This document shows positions 49,401 through 50,769 of a stretch of DNA of 50,769 nt, one piece after another. The stretch is from positions 1 through 50,769 of IMG/VR virus record IMGVR_UViG_3300046820_001078. The stretch is one strand, 5' to 3'. The translations under genes were made by a program, and so were the position numbers. The notes under the pieces were generated by a model. That model saw only the letters and a program-made list of their open reading frames with translations. It made no database searches and was not told where the DNA came from. The stretch is from a virus. Numbering within the stretch: the first letter of the stretch is position 1; each line of letters starts with the position of its first letter.

Positions 49401-50769
49401 CTAGCTCTGGATTGTTTCTAGAAGCTTCTTGATTTAATACAAACCCTCCAAGTGGGACTCTGGCTGGGGTATTGTCGTAGTTAATTGATGTGTCACCTGG
49501 GACAACTGCTCCGTGCTTTTCTGGCTCGTACACTCCACCAGTTCTTCCACCAGCATTAAGTCTTCTAGGCTTTGTTGTTTGAATGCTATATCCAGCGCCA
49601 GAAGTTCTGACTCCCAGACCACGAGCAATTGAATCTACAAGTTTAGAAGTTTCTGTTTTATGGAAAAGTTCTTTCATGTTTGATTTACCAGCTGCGCTTA
49701 CAACTGGCTGTGTTGTCAAAGGAACTGTGGCCAGGCTAATGTTTCTAGCTTGTGCTGTTGCAACTCCTTGTGCAGTTTGCACCATCATTGCCTCTACTTG
49801 TGCATTTAATGCAAATATCTTTGCTCTTGCTGCTTCTACTGTGATCTTGCCAGCCTGTAGCTGCTTAACAATTAATGCCGTTTCATCCGCCGCCAAAGAA
49901 GTTATCTTTGTCATTTGAGGCAATAGCGCTTGGTATGAATCTGTTAGTGATGCTGTAACTGTTCCAGTAGCAGCAACCTCGGCTTTAAGCTGTGCTATTT
50001 CTGCCTTTGATTGCATGGCTAAAGCTGCAGTCATGGAATGCCACTTGGCAGCTTCTGCTGCAACTATACCATTTGAAACTCCATTTACAGAAGTTACTCC
50101 ATTAATTCTTGGCAGATCATCGTTCATGTATGTTTGCGCTGAATTTGAAAGTCTTAGGTTTACTGGCTTAGGACCAGGAACAGTTGAGAATATTGTTTCG
50201 TCTGCTCTTTGCTGAGGGGTTTTAGATCCAGTTGGAATTACGTGAGACATATCTCTTGAATAGGCTTTGCCTACTAAAGGATTTTCTTTGTCTACAATTC
50301 TTCCTCCACCTCGCATAACAGTATTACCGCCTACTGTAGACATGCTGTTTGAAGTAGCAACTGTTGCAGACATTGCATTTTGTCTTAGCTTTTCAAATGA
50401 GGCAGCTAATGTCATGACTGCGTCAGAAAATGTTGCGGCAGCTTTTGTATCGCTATAAAATGCTTGCTCTACAGTTTCAGCAGCAGCTGAGGCTGCCATT
50501 AATTCTGGTGTTAATAACTTAAATCCAGTTCCACCCTTACCAATATTTTTAAGAGCAAATATGCCCTTGATAATATATCCAAAGAAGTTGGCAAGCACAC
50601 CAGTTAACATGATGATTGGTCCAGCAATTGCTGTTAAGCTTCCTATAAATCCTAATACTGCTTTAATTGGGCCAGGAAGGTTTCCAATAAATTTAACAAT
50701 TCCGTCAATAGCATTTAATACAAATGTTCCTACTTTTAGGAACTGTTCGCCAATTACTGCTAGGTCTGC
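43462..50769 (-). CDS. Tape measure protein (5' end outside the window)
   Basis: The minus frame is open from 43462 to the window edge, at least 2,435 codons; an in-frame ATG at 50610 is not the start, since 53 more codons (ADLAVIGEQFLKVG...IKAVLGFIG) precede it. The upstream part has hydrophobic segments, and the centre has Gly/Ala-rich membrane-like stretches (45700-46050). GGVLGGLV...KRNYGN modules recur near 49200 and 48330, and VGE.GPE motifs, common in tape measures, lie near 46790 and 43750. By the usual 0.15 nm per residue the tail exceeds about 350 nm. The middle (48190-47690) holds a possible kinase-like domain (see findings). C-terminal coiled coils follow (45500-44300). Confidence 0.9.
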   Translation of the reverse strand, partial: ADLAVIGEQFLKVGTFVLNAIDGIVKFIGNLPGPIKAVLGFIGSLTAIAGPIIMLTGVLANFFGYIIKGIFALKNIGKGGTGFKLLTPELMAASAAAETVEQAFYSDTKAAATFSDAVMTLAASFEKLRQNAMSATVATSNSMSTVGGNTVMRGGGRIVDKENPLVGKAYSRDMSHVIPTGSKTPQQRADETIFSTVPGPKPVNLRLSNSAQTYMNDDLPRINGVTSVNGVSNGIVAAEAAKWHSMTAALAMQSKAEIAQLKAEVAATGTVTASLTDSYQALLPQMTKITSLAADETALIVKQLQAGKITVEAARAKIFALNAQVEAMMVQTAQGVATAQARNISLATVPLTTQPVVSAAGKSNMKELFHKTETSKLVDSIARGLGVRTSGAGYSIQTTKPRRLNAGGRTGGVYEPEKHGAVVPGDTSINYDNTPARVPLGGFVLNQEASRNNPELVERAKQSYGMNGGGKIDAVLTPGETVVDPKTYSENQAAYDKANSTKRRIEFRSMGGVLGGLVIPKKRNYGNKLFADEALSVQKLEEAYRYVDNLTGDSYEELRRPGIVLNNADALFRHVPGMTMQRAVAEARAIDVVARRSHQLFVASNGEAGMDYHTAHAKYLEAKYPHMILPSGSTKQQKRAASGTKDVQARKQMALMVDSVFPGASSDEWAHRAHFVPIEQSRGHKGYFGEAGHDRFNLIGEDLRKTVGVNDISPVFSQEAKAHADHIAQGLGFEDADDFLLNKEKIKEFIKTGKWKGPGPVPLGLAKYLRANTVALKATNPRVAAANPRVAIAQKIAGARRNAGGILGGLVKSGKRNYGNLFLGMPRGIKAVETQRKARLNMEEIDAGLKASRFAAMPPTDFGKLISPSTGRSFPVPGIGGLYEKADGTRVFVKPVMDETAALAEQRATIIAREAHGLNAPKQEIRTMIDPTDPAGRRKLLVLESPYDEAFAKASGEFTKQDYFKQLVAANLRGDRDLSPDNLYGSTLNDVGTAGVFKMASGKRTYEENMTSMKDQANINLLGVKGGARRFFAESTLAIPKGMTPKQYHKAMIDEIDEVLPRLEETVAKSLGQLNAQESAVYAAMIQRLKDGRKVNWEEFHGIHSAVKVAAPKALTPAALKKLKEEAELRIRQRGHAISLSDNSFKTPLNGFNGGGLIGNVLKGVAMRKIGAGFGPTGAPKPSMYESAPWGVNSLSIQMAETLFANSGLRKNTQKLLYDKFAAALAKEKPYGYVKGKDGSLQRALEPDSLDAVIRLAASDLFGDRNVIRQLSPIDKDILRNKYLNWDSKKNTPMTAELQKKIFGIDGKREMGGPVSPGQNYVVGEKGPEIFSPSQSGKIIPGFALGGMIKRSKDFYGEKITDVSQITSQGQAKRLLKSGDPSQRALGQLYLNNLAAGKVPAPAPARVITPGPLSVAKTTIVGNGGVRTNAYGLQGSLPYAPGLKLPLRQFNMAIDSALLSITNGLKTSSTKLITRAKIAASDISASINALGTKIKDSGFRTAGMIQNRKNTIGEQKTIAASAPGPIFNPAYIDRSGKEVPASRADKAIRRSFMANARYSTSAMAHPVQYMKAKGIVNPELGGGGIGMMAGSLGGMAAGYAIGDKLGGQNGAMMGSMVGSMAGPSLIKGAGKMVATRAAASAATAGLASAGFGATAAAAAGLVAPLAAVTAAVYVGYKAWKHYKEGQTLNISTFGMTAEAAKKANLRFTDFGAKIKDTIQDSKDMAAANKLVYESMKDGGTPFQMTIAEYKKLKVEVKETFGEQIKALDRQPSNKVPDAVRRIKEQLIAAGMSAEEATKKVYTMLQLSNKKDQSITATMGNKDFKNITDAQTAAVSSVTSFGKDTRDQGNKEKAASLNTALMATETGINDLIAKRERLVAKDLSGKTKSLSYTEAEKIMIDQLNTSKEATTKITQGTVDEIAKTNPEVKKMINGSDTIVSTWQKIRLEALGFKGDLSKLNAEQAAVAANLFSSVSESVQKTNKEGILKGQYENLEKLKGQIASYTKALKGQTAAQQISDRDKLSALNKQIEANNKLAEARKKALTAAQADADLGREIEKTRMQMQNAAASGDTQKAQELRLDLETLTTQQQTESQTKAIDKANEAANAPLKAAIEAMGNKQQKLADSAALAGDSLDKIRDKYDKQLAAIDKVNNSMTALYANAKLAGVSIEDYVKKNKEAASALVADYEAATGKKMDRYTVGKDGKKVPIDPTTNALSVLSKSGAQSGIDALKITGGKTLKDVYDAIKNPNAKAPLRKDIAVSGDYSKSMEEKTFNGVKTKVLNAEAREAIGKRENLQLNETFIWNGQRYGKSQKNGNIVFMGKAATGVQGGMPGMYLVGENGPEMVHLKNRANIMPNDVMKTLAAASPRYNFNKAQYNMKEGTASGNSYVVNQNIYASEGMDVEALSNMIIKKAEVVIGQKAKINVKMVGQGKNI

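Overview
The window looks like part of an AT-rich tailed-phage genome whose host is an actinobacterium. The host call rests on a WhiB-type protein with its four cysteines, a proteasome-like Ntn hydrolase and many promoters that appear to drive leaderless mRNAs. The low G+C suggests a low-GC, possibly freshwater, actinobacterium; that last step is inference. The particle is long-tailed: the tape-measure frame is already over 2,400 codons and still open at the right edge. Capsid, portal and tail-chaperone genes are not in the window.

Almost every gene is on the minus strand, so the map reads right to left. At the right (50769-35048) lies the tail module: tape measure, a small tail protein, a large tail-hub protein, two structural proteins, a fibre with a C-terminal S74-type chaperone, and a small H-type-lectin-like protein. 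A consensus promoter with an inverted repeat between its -35 and -10 (35010-35037) opens the next block (34955-20070). That block holds a metallophosphoesterase, zinc-finger and MerR-like proteins, DnaB helicase, primase, an SSB-like protein, a DnaE-type polymerase with an intact PHP site, RecA, two 2OG-Fe(II) oxygenases with a DUF6065-like protein, a Cas4/RecB-like nuclease and a RuvC-like resolvase. The packaging genes follow (19891-16968), with a third 2OG oxygenase between the putative small and the large terminase subunits.

The left third is accessory and lysis DNA. It has a carbamoyltransferase between two paralogous SGNH-like proteins, two tRNAs, a CHAP endolysin, a GMP reductase/IMP dehydrogenase homologue, a thermonuclease, an APS-kinase/nucleotidyltransferase fusion and a sulfotransferase-like gene, which is the only plus-strand gene. 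Next come an 869-residue secreted repeat protein, two small holin-like membrane proteins, tRNA-Leu, the WhiB gene, the Ntn hydrolase, a secreted subtilase and thioredoxin.

Two patterns stand out. First, seven genes have a -10 hexamer ending exactly six bases before the start codon, most with a -35 at 16-17 bases, which predicts leaderless transcripts; genes inside operons instead use Shine-Dalgarno sites or overlap their neighbours. Second, small-group-transfer enzymes are unusually many: carbamoyltransferase, two SGNH-like proteins, a possible PAPS-making kinase with a sulfotransferase, and three oxygenases. This suggests the phage modifies DNA, a glycan or a virion protein, but the substrate cannot be read from the sequence.

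At least nine genes of about 27-56 codons were found by reading the gaps. No stretch longer than 300 bases lacks a gene. No CRISPR array, insertion sequence, integrase or attachment site was seen.
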